This document shows positions 1-5,006 of a stretch of DNA of 5,006 nt, piece by piece. Position numbers and translations under genes: made by a program. How positions within the stretch are numbered: the stretch's first letter is position 1; every line of letters starts with the position of its first letter. Under the pieces are notes generated by a model. It saw nothing but the letters and a program-made list of their open reading frames with translations, did no database searches and had not been told where the DNA came from. This DNA comes from JBJHBY01 sp050485745 (lineage in GTDB: Bacteria > Pseudomonadota > Gammaproteobacteria > Pseudomonadales > CAMLJR01): assembly GCA_050485745.1 (NCBI GenBank), contig JBJHBY010000242.1, positions 1-5,006 on the forward strand. Direction: 5' to 3'.

Positions 1-42
1 TCTCCCGTCTTCCTTCCCGCGTCTCCCTCCCCTTCCCCCCAC
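1..42 (-). repeat. Polypurine (minus) / polypyrimidine (plus) tract with G-quadruplex pattern
   Basis: The plus strand is almost entirely C and T here, with G only at 7, 19 and 21 and a single A at 41. Read on the minus strand, positions 40-16 give a G6 run, AA, G4, A, G3, a 6-nt loop (AGACGC) and G3. This fits the usual four-run G-quadruplex pattern with loops of 1-7 nt; a fifth GGG lies at 6-4. The tract begins 2 nt after the monooxygenase stop codon, so it would lie in that gene's 3' untranslated RNA. There is no stem-plus-T-tract terminator here. Whether it folds, or acts in transcription ending or RNA stability, is inference. The left edge of the tract is cut by the window. Confidence 0.6.
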
Positions 43-1479
43 CTACGCCGCTGCAACAGTCAGCGGCTTGCCGGCGGCCCGGGCGCGTGCTCGACCGGCG
101 TCCCACTCCTGGTAAAGCAGGTAAGTGTATTCGTCGCAGTCGATCTGGATCGTGTGGCTGGGGGATGGGGTGAAATCGGCCTTCATGGTTTCGTGGTATT
201 CGTTCAGCTCACGGGCCATGGCGTTGGCCTCGGGCAGTTGGTATTCCCCGGTCAGGTAGTCGGCCATGAAGTTGGACTGCAGCTCGGCGATCGGCATCAT
301 CGCGCACAAGGGTTGCACCAGGGCGAGAAACATCAGGTCGGGAATGTCCGGGCGGAACATGCGCTGCCACAGGCCGATGTCGTTGCCCGGCGCGCTGATG
401 AAATCGCGGTCGAAGAACGGGAAGCTGATGTTGTAGCCGGTGCAGTGGATGATCACATCTGCTGTTTCGCGGCTGCCGTCCTCGAACACCACTGCATTGC
501 CGGCGAGCTCGCGGATATTGCCTTTCGGTGTGATGTCGCCATGGATCAGTCGCGAATGAATGTCCTGGGAGACGGTCGGGTGCCGCGCGGTGAATTTGTC
601 CTGCGGCGGTTTCAGTCCCACCCGCTTCGGGTTGCCGGCCACCAGGTTGATCCAGGTGGTGGCGGTGAAATTGAACAAGGCCTGACGCAGGCCGCGGGGA
701 ACGAAGCGGCGCTTGAAATGTTCCCAGCGTCCCGGATGGCGCATCGGGTGGCGCACACCTGAATCCTGGGCGACATTGCCCAGTACCTTCGGGGTGATCC
801 AGACGCCGGAGCGCTGCGCCAGAAACACCTTTGCAGGGCCGCGCCCCTCGCGATAGCCCTGGCCGAGTTCGCAGGCGATATCCATGGCGGAATTGCCAAC
901 CCCCAGCACCACCACACGCTTGCCGCGCAGGTCGTGGGGTTCGGTCTGGTCGATATAGTGGTGGGCGTGGAATTGCAGACCATCGAAGTGCCCGGGGAAT
1001 TCCGCCATGCGCGGATCCCAGTGATGTCCATTGGCCACGATCAGTGCATCGTAGTAAAGGCGTTCCTCGCGCTGTTCGTCCTGTCCGGTGCCGGGCCCGC
1101 GCACATCGACCTGCCAGCGACCATCGGCGAGGCGCTCGGCGTGCAGGACCTCGGTGCGAAAGCGGATGTGCGGCTTGACCTGGAAGTGCTCGCAGTAAGC
1201 CTCGAAGTACTCGAGGATTTCCCAGTGCGCAGGGTACTCGGAGACGTGCTCGGGAAATGGAAAATCCGAGAGCTCCATGATGCGCTTGGAGGTATTGATA
1301 TGCAGCGAGCGATAACAGGTGCTGGCGCCGTTGTCGTTGTCGAAGCGCCACAGCCCACCGACGCCACTGCCCTTCTCGAAGCAATCAAAGGGGATGCCGC
1401 GCTCCTTGAATACCTTGGCGGCGATCACGCCGCTGGTGCCGGCACCGATGATGCAGACCCTGGGAAGTTGCCGTTGCAT
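43..1479 (-). CDS. Flavin-containing monooxygenase (eukaryotic-like FMO, dimethylaniline monooxygenase type)
   Basis: A 478-residue class B flavoprotein monooxygenase. The family uses NADPH and O2 to form a C4a-hydroperoxyflavin that oxygenates soft nucleophiles (amines, sulfides), or ketones in Baeyer-Villiger relatives. In order: an N-terminal FAD Rossmann motif GAGTSG (residues 12-17); an FMO segment with INTSK (61-65), whose Asn62 lines up with the catalytic Asn61 of mammalian FMOs; the fingerprint FxGxxxHxxxY (165-175); a second Rossmann motif GVGNSA (193-198) for NADPH; and CTGY (346-349), the ATG-type linker motif. Length is normal for soluble bacterial FMOs, and no C-terminal membrane anchor is seen. 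The start is supported by AAGGGG at 1487-1492, 7 nt upstream. It is transcribed away from a TetR-family gene, which suggests control by that repressor. It does not look like the alkane monooxygenase AlmA. The substrate is unknown. Confidence 0.93.
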   Translation of the reverse strand: MQRQLPRVCIIGAGTSGVIAAKVFKERGIPFDCFEKGSGVGGLWRFDNDNGASTCYRSLHINTSKRIMELSDFPFPEHVSEYPAHWEILEYFEAYCEHFQVKPHIRFRTEVLHAERLADGRWQVDVRGPGTGQDEQREERLYYDALIVANGHHWDPRMAEFPGHFDGLQFHAHHYIDQTEPHDLRGKRVVVLGVGNSAMDIACELGQGYREGRGPAKVFLAQRSGVWITPKVLGNVAQDSGVRHPMRHPGRWEHFKRRFVPRGLRQALFNFTATTWINLVAGNPKRVGLKPPQDKFTARHPTVSQDIHSRLIHGDITPKGNIRELAGNAVVFEDGSRETADVIIHCTGYNISFPFFDRDFISAPGNDIGLWQRMFRPDIPDLMFLALVQPLCAMMPIAELQSNFMADYLTGEYQLPEANAMARELNEYHETMKADFTPSPSHTIQIDCDEYTYLLYQEWDAGRARARAAGKPLTVAAA

Positions 1480-1497
1480 GCCTGTACCCCTTGTTCT

Positions 1498-1521
1498 GTT
1501 TTCAGTGTGCCGGTTTTCAGT
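1498..1521. repeat. Short tandem direct repeat GTTTTCAGT x2
   Basis: GTTTTCAGT occurs at 1498-1506 and again at 1513-1521, a 15-bp period, just upstream of the monooxygenase start. On the minus strand this is ACTGAAAAC twice in the 5' leader. It may be chance or a binding site; no family match is claimed. Confidence 0.35.
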
Positions 1522-1556
1522 CTGGCTGCCTGTATCCGCTGTTCTTGCGTCAGGTC

Positions 1557-1576
1557 GCGGCAGATCGATCTGCGGC
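1557..1576. promoter_or_regulatory. 20-bp palindrome, possible regulator site in FMO leader
   Basis: GCGGCAGATCGATCTGCGGC is an inverted repeat in which nine of ten base pairs match (the third pair fails). Its core, CAGATCGATCTG at 1561-1572, is a perfect 12-bp palindrome. Its centre lies about 37 bp from that of the second palindrome at 1596-1611. Relative to the predicted monooxygenase promoter it falls in the transcribed leader. It could be a second operator for the divergent TetR-type regulator, a site for another factor, or a leader hairpin. The two palindromes share no obvious half-site, which argues against one protein binding both. Confidence 0.45.
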
Positions 1577-1595
1577 CGATCGCTTGCACATGCTG

Positions 1596-1611
1596 GTTTA
1601 CATATGTAAGC
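1596..1611. promoter_or_regulatory. Candidate TetR-type operator, palindrome TTACATATGTAA
   Basis: A perfect 12-bp palindrome, TTACATATGTAA, spans 1598-1609. After one mismatched pair it extends to a G-C pair, giving a 16-bp site. It is a small AT-rich island in GC-rich DNA, between the divergent monooxygenase and TetR genes. It overlaps the place where the -10 box of the minus-strand promoter must lie, so a bound repressor would block that promoter. TetR proteins commonly bind such palindromes beside their own gene; that this regulator binds here is inference from position and symmetry. Confidence 0.55.
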
Positions 1612-1633
1612 ACCCGGGGTTTGCGCGTGTCAA
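1603..1633 (-). promoter_or_regulatory. Putative sigma-70 promoter for the monooxygenase gene
   Basis: On the minus strand a perfect -35 hexamer TTGACA lies at 1633-1628. Downstream, the only AT-rich stretch at suitable spacing is within the TTACATATGTAA palindrome. Candidate -10 hexamers are TTACAT (1609-1604, 18-bp spacer) and TACATA (1608-1603, 19-bp spacer). Both are weak, three of six matches to TATAAT, so the -10 is uncertain. The resulting leader to the start codon at 1479 would be roughly 115-120 nt. No equally good promoter was found for the TetR gene on the plus strand. Confidence 0.5.
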
Positions 1634-1741
1634 TCCTTGCGCCGCAGCGCTGTGCCCCCCTGTGTTAGACTGGTTCGGAAAACCGTGGTCTGTCTCCGCG
1701 CCACTTTCAGCTTTGACTCTTTGACGACACGAGCCGGACTG

Positions 1742-2329
1742 ATGCCCGCCCCATCACCTCTGCAAGCCGCTGCCGCGCCCGCCCTGACACCGGAGCGCCT
1801 GGTTAGTGCCGCGCGGGAGCTGGCGGAATCGGGAGGCTACGAGGCAGTGACGATGAACGCGGTGGCTGGCCTGGCCGGCGTGTCCCGTATCACGGCCTAC
1901 AAGTACTTCAGCAACCGCGATCACCTGCTGCTGGCGGTGATCGTGCAATGGAGCGAGGAGGTGCTGGCCGCGCTGCGCCGGCGGCGTTTTCGCGGCGCCA
2001 GCGCCGGCCTGCGCGTGGCGCGCCGGCTGGAGTTCGTGGTGCGGGAGCTGCTGCAGAAGCCCTTGTTGCTGAGCGCAGTGATGGCGGCGTCGGCTGCCGC
2101 TGGCGCCGCTCATGCGGAGGCTTCGCAACACCTGAATGCGGTGATTGACCGTTACATCGGAGACGATCTTGCACAACTGCCTGCCCAGCGCGCACCACTG
2201 GCAACGCGATTGCTGGGGCATGTGTTTTATTCGGTGTTGCTGTGGACGTCCTCGGGGCGCCTGGCCCTGGAGGAGGGCCTGCGCGACATCCGCGCCCAGG
2301 CGGAGCTGGTGTTTGACGTCGCCGGCTGA
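1742..2329 (+). CDS. TetR/AcrR-family transcriptional regulator
   Basis: A 195-residue protein with a typical TetR N-terminal DNA-binding domain. Helix 1 spans about residues 17-31, and a helix-turn-helix covers about 36-57 (AVAGLAGVSRITAYKYFSNR), ending in the family-typical YKYF followed by a K/R-x-HLL-like segment. The C-terminal part (about 70-195) is alanine- and leucine-rich and helical, as expected for the ligand-binding and dimer domain, but gives no clue to the inducer. ATG at 1742 is chosen because the domain begins normally there. An in-frame ATG at 1637 would add 35 residues unlike any TetR start and run through the intergenic region. No strong ribosome binding site precedes 1742. 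It is divergent from the monooxygenase gene, its likely target, and probably regulates itself too. Confidence 0.9.
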   Translation: MPAPSPLQAAAAPALTPERLVSAARELAESGGYEAVTMNAVAGLAGVSRITAYKYFSNRDHLLLAVIVQWSEEVLAALRRRRFRGASAGLRVARRLEFVVRELLQKPLLLSAVMAASAAAGAAHAEASQHLNAVIDRYIGDDLAQLPAQRAPLATRLLGHVFYSVLLWTSSGRLALEEGLRDIRAQAELVFDVAG

Positions 2330-2362
2330 TGCCACAATGGGCAAGGGCACATGGCCCGGTGT

Positions 2363-4126
2363 TCAGCGGCCGGCAGCGCTGCCCTCGCGGCGCGGGTCGG
2401 CAACCCCGAACCAGCCCTCGGGCAGGCGCTGGATGGCGCCGATGCCGCTGGTCTGGTGGCGGTAATCCACGCTGTGCCCGAGGGTGCGCAGCTGCTCCCC
2501 CAGCCCCTCCGGGCTCAGCCCCCGCTCCAGCTCCAGCTGTTCGTTCATATGAACCACGTGGGGTGCGGCGATGGCCGCCGGCAGATCCCGGCGCCCGTCC
2601 AGTACCTCGGCCAGCACCCGCGCCACATAGGCGATGATGCGGTTGCCGCCGGGGGAGCCGAGCACCAGCACCGGCCGCTCGTCGGCGAAGACGATGGTGG
2701 GTGACATGGATGAGCGCGGCCGCTTGCCCGGCTCGGGACGGTTGGCGATGGCACGGGCATTGGCATCCTTCGGCACGAAGGAGAAGTCCGTGAGCTGGTT
2801 GTTGAGCAGAAAGCCGCCGACCATGATGCGCGAGCCAAAGCCCATCTCGATGCTGCTGGTCATGCTCACCACGTTGCCCTCGCGATCCACCACGCTGAAG
2901 TGGCTGGTCGCGGGGATATCCAGGTCGATGCCTGTTTCCCGTCCCGCAAGCACCCCCGGGGGGCGGCCGGCATCGGCCCGGGTCATGGCACGCTGAGGAT
3001 CGATCAGCCGCGCGCGTTCAGCCAGATACGCACGGTCAATCAGGCCACTGACCGGTACGTCGACGAAGTCCGGGTCCGCCACATAGTGGTCGCGGTCGGC
3101 GTAGGCCAGGCGCGAGACCTCGGCGAACCGGTGTGCAAAGCCGGTGTCGTCCGGTGGCAGCGCCGCGGCGTCATCGTCTTCGCTCAATGCCTGCAGCATG
3201 CCGAGAATGGCCAGAACGGTGGTGCCGCCGGAGGACGGTGGTGGCGCGCCGCACACACGGTATTGGCGGAAGGCGCCGCACACGGGCTCGCGATCGAAGG
3301 CGTGGTAGCTGGCCAGATCGTCCAGGCTCAGGGTGCCCGGGCGATTCGGGTCTGCCGCCACCGCATCCACCATCGCCCGGGCCAACTCGCCGCGGTAGAA
3401 CACCTGCTCACCGTGACGGGCCAGCAGACGCAGGCTTTGGGCATACTCGGGGTTCTTCAGGATGCTGCCTTCCGCCCGGGGGCTGCCGTCCTCCTCGAAA
3501 AAGTAGGCGCTGACCTCCGGGTTCACCGCCAGCTGCGGCATGCGGTCGATCAGCAGATGCAGCCGTGGCGAGATCGGGAAGCCCTCTTCCGCCAGGCGGA
3601 TGGCCGGTGTGAACAGGGTACGCCAGGGCAGGTGGCCGTGCTGCTGGTGCACCAGGGCCATCATCTTCACCGCCCCCGGCACCCCCACCGCGTGGCCGCC
3701 AACCACGGCTTCAAAGAAGCCCATGGGGTTGCCCTCAGCGTTGATGAAATGCCGCTCCCCCACGCCCTGTGGGGCGGTCTCACGGCCGTCATAGGCATGC
3801 AGACGTTTCAGTTCCTGATCCCAATACAGCATGAACGCGCCGCCCCCGATGCCGGAGGACTGCGGTTCCACCAGGCCCAGCACCAGCTGGGCGGTGATCG
3901 CCGCGTCCACCGCGGAACCGCCGCGGGCCAGGATATCCGCAGCGGCACGGGTGGCCAGGGGGTTGGCGGTAACCACCATCTCCCGCTTCGAGCGGTGCGT
4001 GGCCAGTTTGCCGTAACCGCTCTCCGCTTCCGGTGCCAGCAGGGTGTGGGGCTGGGGCGTCTGTTCTGCCTGTACTCCAGCCGGCAGCCACAGCAGCCAC
4101 AGCAGCAGCAGCCCGAAGGCACGCAT
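2363..4126 (-). CDS. ggt: Gamma-glutamyltransferase precursor (periplasmic, self-processing)
   Basis: A 587-residue Ntn-hydrolase that cleaves gamma-glutamyl bonds, chiefly in glutathione, by hydrolysis or transfer to amino acids and peptides. Residues 1-20 form a signal peptide: Arg2, a Leu/Trp-rich core, and likely cleavage after VQA. Autocleavage is expected before Thr407 in PATSHFSVVD, giving a large subunit (about 21-406) and a small one (407-587). Other family landmarks are DGRETAP (113-119, the substrate carboxylate arginine), LLNNQLTDFS (440-449), PRSSMSPT (470-477) and GSPGG (490-494). Position 427, which aligns with E. coli Asn411, is Glu, as I recall for Bacillus-type enzymes. The start at 4126 is chosen because the signal peptide begins there and GGGAGGG at 4134-4140 precedes it; an in-frame ATG at 4261 would bury the signal peptide. 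It overlaps the ferredoxin stop by one base (TGATG). Confidence 0.95.
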   Translation of the reverse strand: MRAFGLLLLWLLWLPAGVQAEQTPQPHTLLAPEAESGYGKLATHRSKREMVVTANPLATRAAADILARGGSAVDAAITAQLVLGLVEPQSSGIGGGAFMLYWDQELKRLHAYDGRETAPQGVGERHFINAEGNPMGFFEAVVGGHAVGVPGAVKMMALVHQQHGHLPWRTLFTPAIRLAEEGFPISPRLHLLIDRMPQLAVNPEVSAYFFEEDGSPRAEGSILKNPEYAQSLRLLARHGEQVFYRGELARAMVDAVAADPNRPGTLSLDDLASYHAFDREPVCGAFRQYRVCGAPPPSSGGTTVLAILGMLQALSEDDDAAALPPDDTGFAHRFAEVSRLAYADRDHYVADPDFVDVPVSGLIDRAYLAERARLIDPQRAMTRADAGRPPGVLAGRETGIDLDIPATSHFSVVDREGNVVSMTSSIEMGFGSRIMVGGFLLNNQLTDFSFVPKDANARAIANRPEPGKRPRSSMSPTIVFADERPVLVLGSPGGNRIIAYVARVLAEVLDGRRDLPAAIAAPHVVHMNEQLELERGLSPEGLGEQLRTLGHSVDYRHQTSGIGAIQRLPEGWFGVADPRREGSAAGR

Positions 4127-4380
4127 CAGGCGACCCTCCCGCTCAGGCGTTGGTATTTGCTCATCAGTTCGTCCTCGGTTTCCATGTGCGCGGGGTCGAG
4201 CGGGATGCAGTCCACAGGACAGACCTGCTGGCACTGTGGCTCGTCGAAGTGGCCGACACACTCGGTGCAGCGCGCGGGGTCGATTTCGTAGATGTCCTCG
4301 CCCTGGTAGATGGCTTCATTCGGGCACTCCGGCTCACAGACATCGCAGTTGATGCATGCGTCGGTGATCATCAGGGCCAT
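4126..4380 (-). CDS. yfhL: YfhL-type 2[4Fe-4S] ferredoxin (Allochromatium type)
   Basis: An 84-residue low-potential electron carrier of the cytoplasm. The first cluster motif, CxxCxxCxxxCP, has Cys9, 12, 15 and 19. The second has Cys38 and 41, then an eight-residue insertion before Cys50, then Cys54 followed by Pro. This insertion and the C-terminal helical tail (about 66-84) are the mark of Alvin-type ferredoxins such as E. coli YfhL and Pseudomonas Fdx1. A ninth cysteine, Cys58, is not expected to be a ligand. GGAG at 4387-4390 sits 6 nt before the ATG, supporting this start. It lies 20 nt after coaD and its stop overlaps the ggt start, so it is probably co-transcribed with both. The redox partner is not apparent here. 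An upstream in-frame extension into coaD is rejected. Confidence 0.95.
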   Translation of the reverse strand: MALMITDACINCDVCEPECPNEAIYQGEDIYEIDPARCTECVGHFDEPQCQQVCPVDCIPLDPAHMETEDELMSKYQRLSGRVA

Positions 4381-4400
4381 GGTCGACTCCGAACGGCTGA

Positions 4401-4886
4401 TCAGGGTTGCCGGGGGAAGCGCGCGTTCAGTGCCGCGTGCACCAGCGGGTGTACAAAGCGCTGTACCTCGCCACCCATGGAAGCGATCTCGCGCACCAGG
4501 GACGAGGAAATGAACGACAGCTCTTCCGAGGGTGTGAGGAAGACCGTATCCAGCTCGGGATACATGGCGCGGTTCATGTTGGCGAGCTGCAACTCGTATT
4601 CGAAGTCGGCGATGGCCCGTACCCCGCGCAACACGAAGCGGCTGCCGTGCTGTCGGGCGAAGTCGACCAGCAGCCCGGTAAAGCCGAGCACTTCGACGTT
4701 GTCGCAGTGGCCCAGGGTCTGGCGGCACAGGTCGATGCGTTCGTCGAGGCTGAACAGGGGCTTTTTCTTTTCGCTGTGGGCAACGGCGACCAGAACCCGG
4801 TCGAACAGGCCGGCGGCGCGCTCGACCAGGTCGATGTGGCCGCGGGTGACGGGGTCGAAGGTGCCGGGATAGATGGCGATTCTCAT
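4401..4886 (-). CDS. coaD: Phosphopantetheine adenylyltransferase (CoaD)
   Basis: A 161-residue cytoplasmic nucleotidyltransferase for the penultimate step of CoA synthesis: 4'-phosphopantetheine plus ATP gives dephospho-CoA and pyrophosphate. It is essential in most bacteria and active as a hexamer in characterised homologues. It opens with YPGTFDPVTRGH (6-17), containing the (T/H)xGH motif with catalytic His17. Lys41/42 and Arg87/Arg90 (LRGVRAIADFEYE) match the E. coli substrate-binding residues. ISSSLVRE (126-133) is the ISSTxxR-type ATP motif, with Ser as in E. coli. Length is normal (E. coli 159). AGGG lies a few bases before the ATG. It is the first gene of the coaD-ferredoxin-ggt run and is preceded by a non-coding repeat-bearing region, so the promoter is probably just upstream, though no clear -35/-10 pair was found. 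Confidence 0.97.
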   Translation of the reverse strand: MRIAIYPGTFDPVTRGHIDLVERAAGLFDRVLVAVAHSEKKKPLFSLDERIDLCRQTLGHCDNVEVLGFTGLLVDFARQHGSRFVLRGVRAIADFEYELQLANMNRAMYPELDTVFLTPSEELSFISSSLVREIASMGGEVQRFVHPLVHAALNARFPRQP

Positions 4887-4940
4887 GGGTCCCTACTTGG
4901 CCAGCAAGGTTGGGCGGGTGGCTCCGGCTCCCGGGACCTT

Positions 4941-4962
4941 CCGCCGACATGGACGTCGGCGG
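4941..4962. repeat. Perfect 8-bp stem hairpin upstream of coaD
   Basis: CCGCCGAC at 4941-4948 is the exact inverted repeat of GTCGGCGG at 4955-4962, with a 6-nt loop (ATGGAC). A T-A pair (4940/4963) extends it to nine. No T-tract follows on either strand, so it is not a standard rho-independent terminator. It forms the left part of what looks like a dispersed intergenic repeat running to the window edge. Confidence 0.7.
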
Positions 4963-5006
4963 AGAGCCTACAGGGACGTATTCACGGCGTGTCCCGGAGA
5001 AAGTCG
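4949..5006. repeat. Probable dispersed intergenic repeat (REP-like), cut by window edge
   Basis: This stretch includes a second hairpin, GGGAC (4973-4977) with GTCCC (4991-4995), extendable by two G-T pairs. On the plus strand it reads open as MDVGGEPTGTYSRRVPEKV without a stop. From memory, near-identical segments recur between genes of Alcanivorax, Marinobacter and Halomonas relatives and show up as tails of mis-annotated short proteins. I therefore call it a repeat, not a gene. No second copy lies in this window, so the call rests on recollection plus the paired hairpins. It sits where the coaD promoter should be. Confidence 0.45.

Noticed and set aside
934..1668. A 244-residue plus-strand frame antisense to the monooxygenase
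   Set aside because: It mirrors the FMO coding strand and runs into the regulatory region; no domain is recognisable.
1666..1671. TAGACT as a -10 box for the TetR gene
   Set aside because: It matches four of six consensus positions, but no acceptable -35 lies 16-18 bp upstream, so it was not annotated as a promoter.
1637..1741. An upstream in-frame ATG extending the TetR protein by 35 residues
   Set aside because: The added residues do not resemble a TetR N-terminus. From 1742 the protein has normal spacing to the helix-turn-helix.
2330..2362. A possible bidirectional terminator between the convergent TetR and ggt genes (GGGC 2345-2348 / GCCC 2354-2357)
   Set aside because: The stem has only four pairs and no T-tract follows on either strand. 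The nearby palindrome GGCAGCGCTGCC (2372-2383) is within the ggt coding end and also lacks a T-tract.
4127..4261. A 45-residue N-terminal extension of the gamma-glutamyltransferase from ATG at 4261
   Set aside because: It overlaps the ferredoxin gene and would put the signal peptide inside the protein. ATG at 4126 has a good ribosome binding site and starts directly with the signal peptide.
2900..4291. A 463-residue open frame on the plus strand across the ggt gene
   Set aside because: It lies antisense to a full-length, motif-complete gamma-glutamyltransferase. Its translation is low in family-like features, with Gln/His/Arg-rich antisense character. Long shadow frames are usual in GC-rich DNA.
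4126..4950. A 274-residue minus-strand frame that would fuse a long N-terminal extension to the ferredoxin
   Set aside because: Its first part runs out of frame through coaD and gives an Arg/Pro-rich shadow translation. The ferredoxin has its own ribosome binding site and the normal family start at 4380.

Overview
This window is GC-rich (well above 60% by eye), densely coded chromosomal DNA from a gammaproteobacterium. The order coaD - YfhL-type ferredoxin - gamma-glutamyltransferase matches, from memory, the Pseudomonas aeruginosa PA0363-PA0362-PA0361 neighbourhood. The ferredoxin and CoaD sequences are also of the Pseudomonas/enterobacterial type. A repeat at the right edge resembles dispersed repeats I associate with Alcanivorax, Marinobacter and Halomonas. 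The host is therefore probably in or near Pseudomonadales/Oceanospirillales; the genus cannot be fixed from this window.

Layout, left to right. Positions 1-42 are an almost pure pyrimidine tract (G-rich on the minus strand) with a canonical G-quadruplex pattern, ending 2 nt past a stop codon. Positions 43-1479 (minus) encode a flavin-containing monooxygenase closely resembling eukaryotic-type FMOs. The 262-nt divergent region 1480-1741 holds two separate palindromes. One of them overlaps a promoter with a perfect TTGACA -35 box pointing into the FMO gene. Positions 1742-2329 (plus) encode a TetR-family repressor. After a 33-nt convergent gap comes a minus-strand operon: coaD (4886-4401), a 2[4Fe-4S] ferredoxin (4380-4126) and a periplasmic gamma-glutamyltransferase (4126-2363). 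The last two overlap by one base in a TGATG junction. Positions 4887-5006 are non-coding and carry two hairpins that look like part of a dispersed repeat.

How the genes work together. The FMO and TetR genes look like a self-contained inducible unit: a small repressor divergent from one oxidative enzyme, with a good operator candidate on the enzyme's promoter. The inducer and substrate cannot be read from the sequence. The coaD-ferredoxin-ggt cluster links CoA biosynthesis, low-potential electron transfer and glutathione/gamma-glutamyl salvage. It is probably a conserved housekeeping cluster rather than one pathway.

I see no mobile element genes, CRISPR, tRNA or rRNA, and no convincing undescribed multi-gene system. 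The best leads are the FMO/TetR regulatory region and the right-edge repeat.
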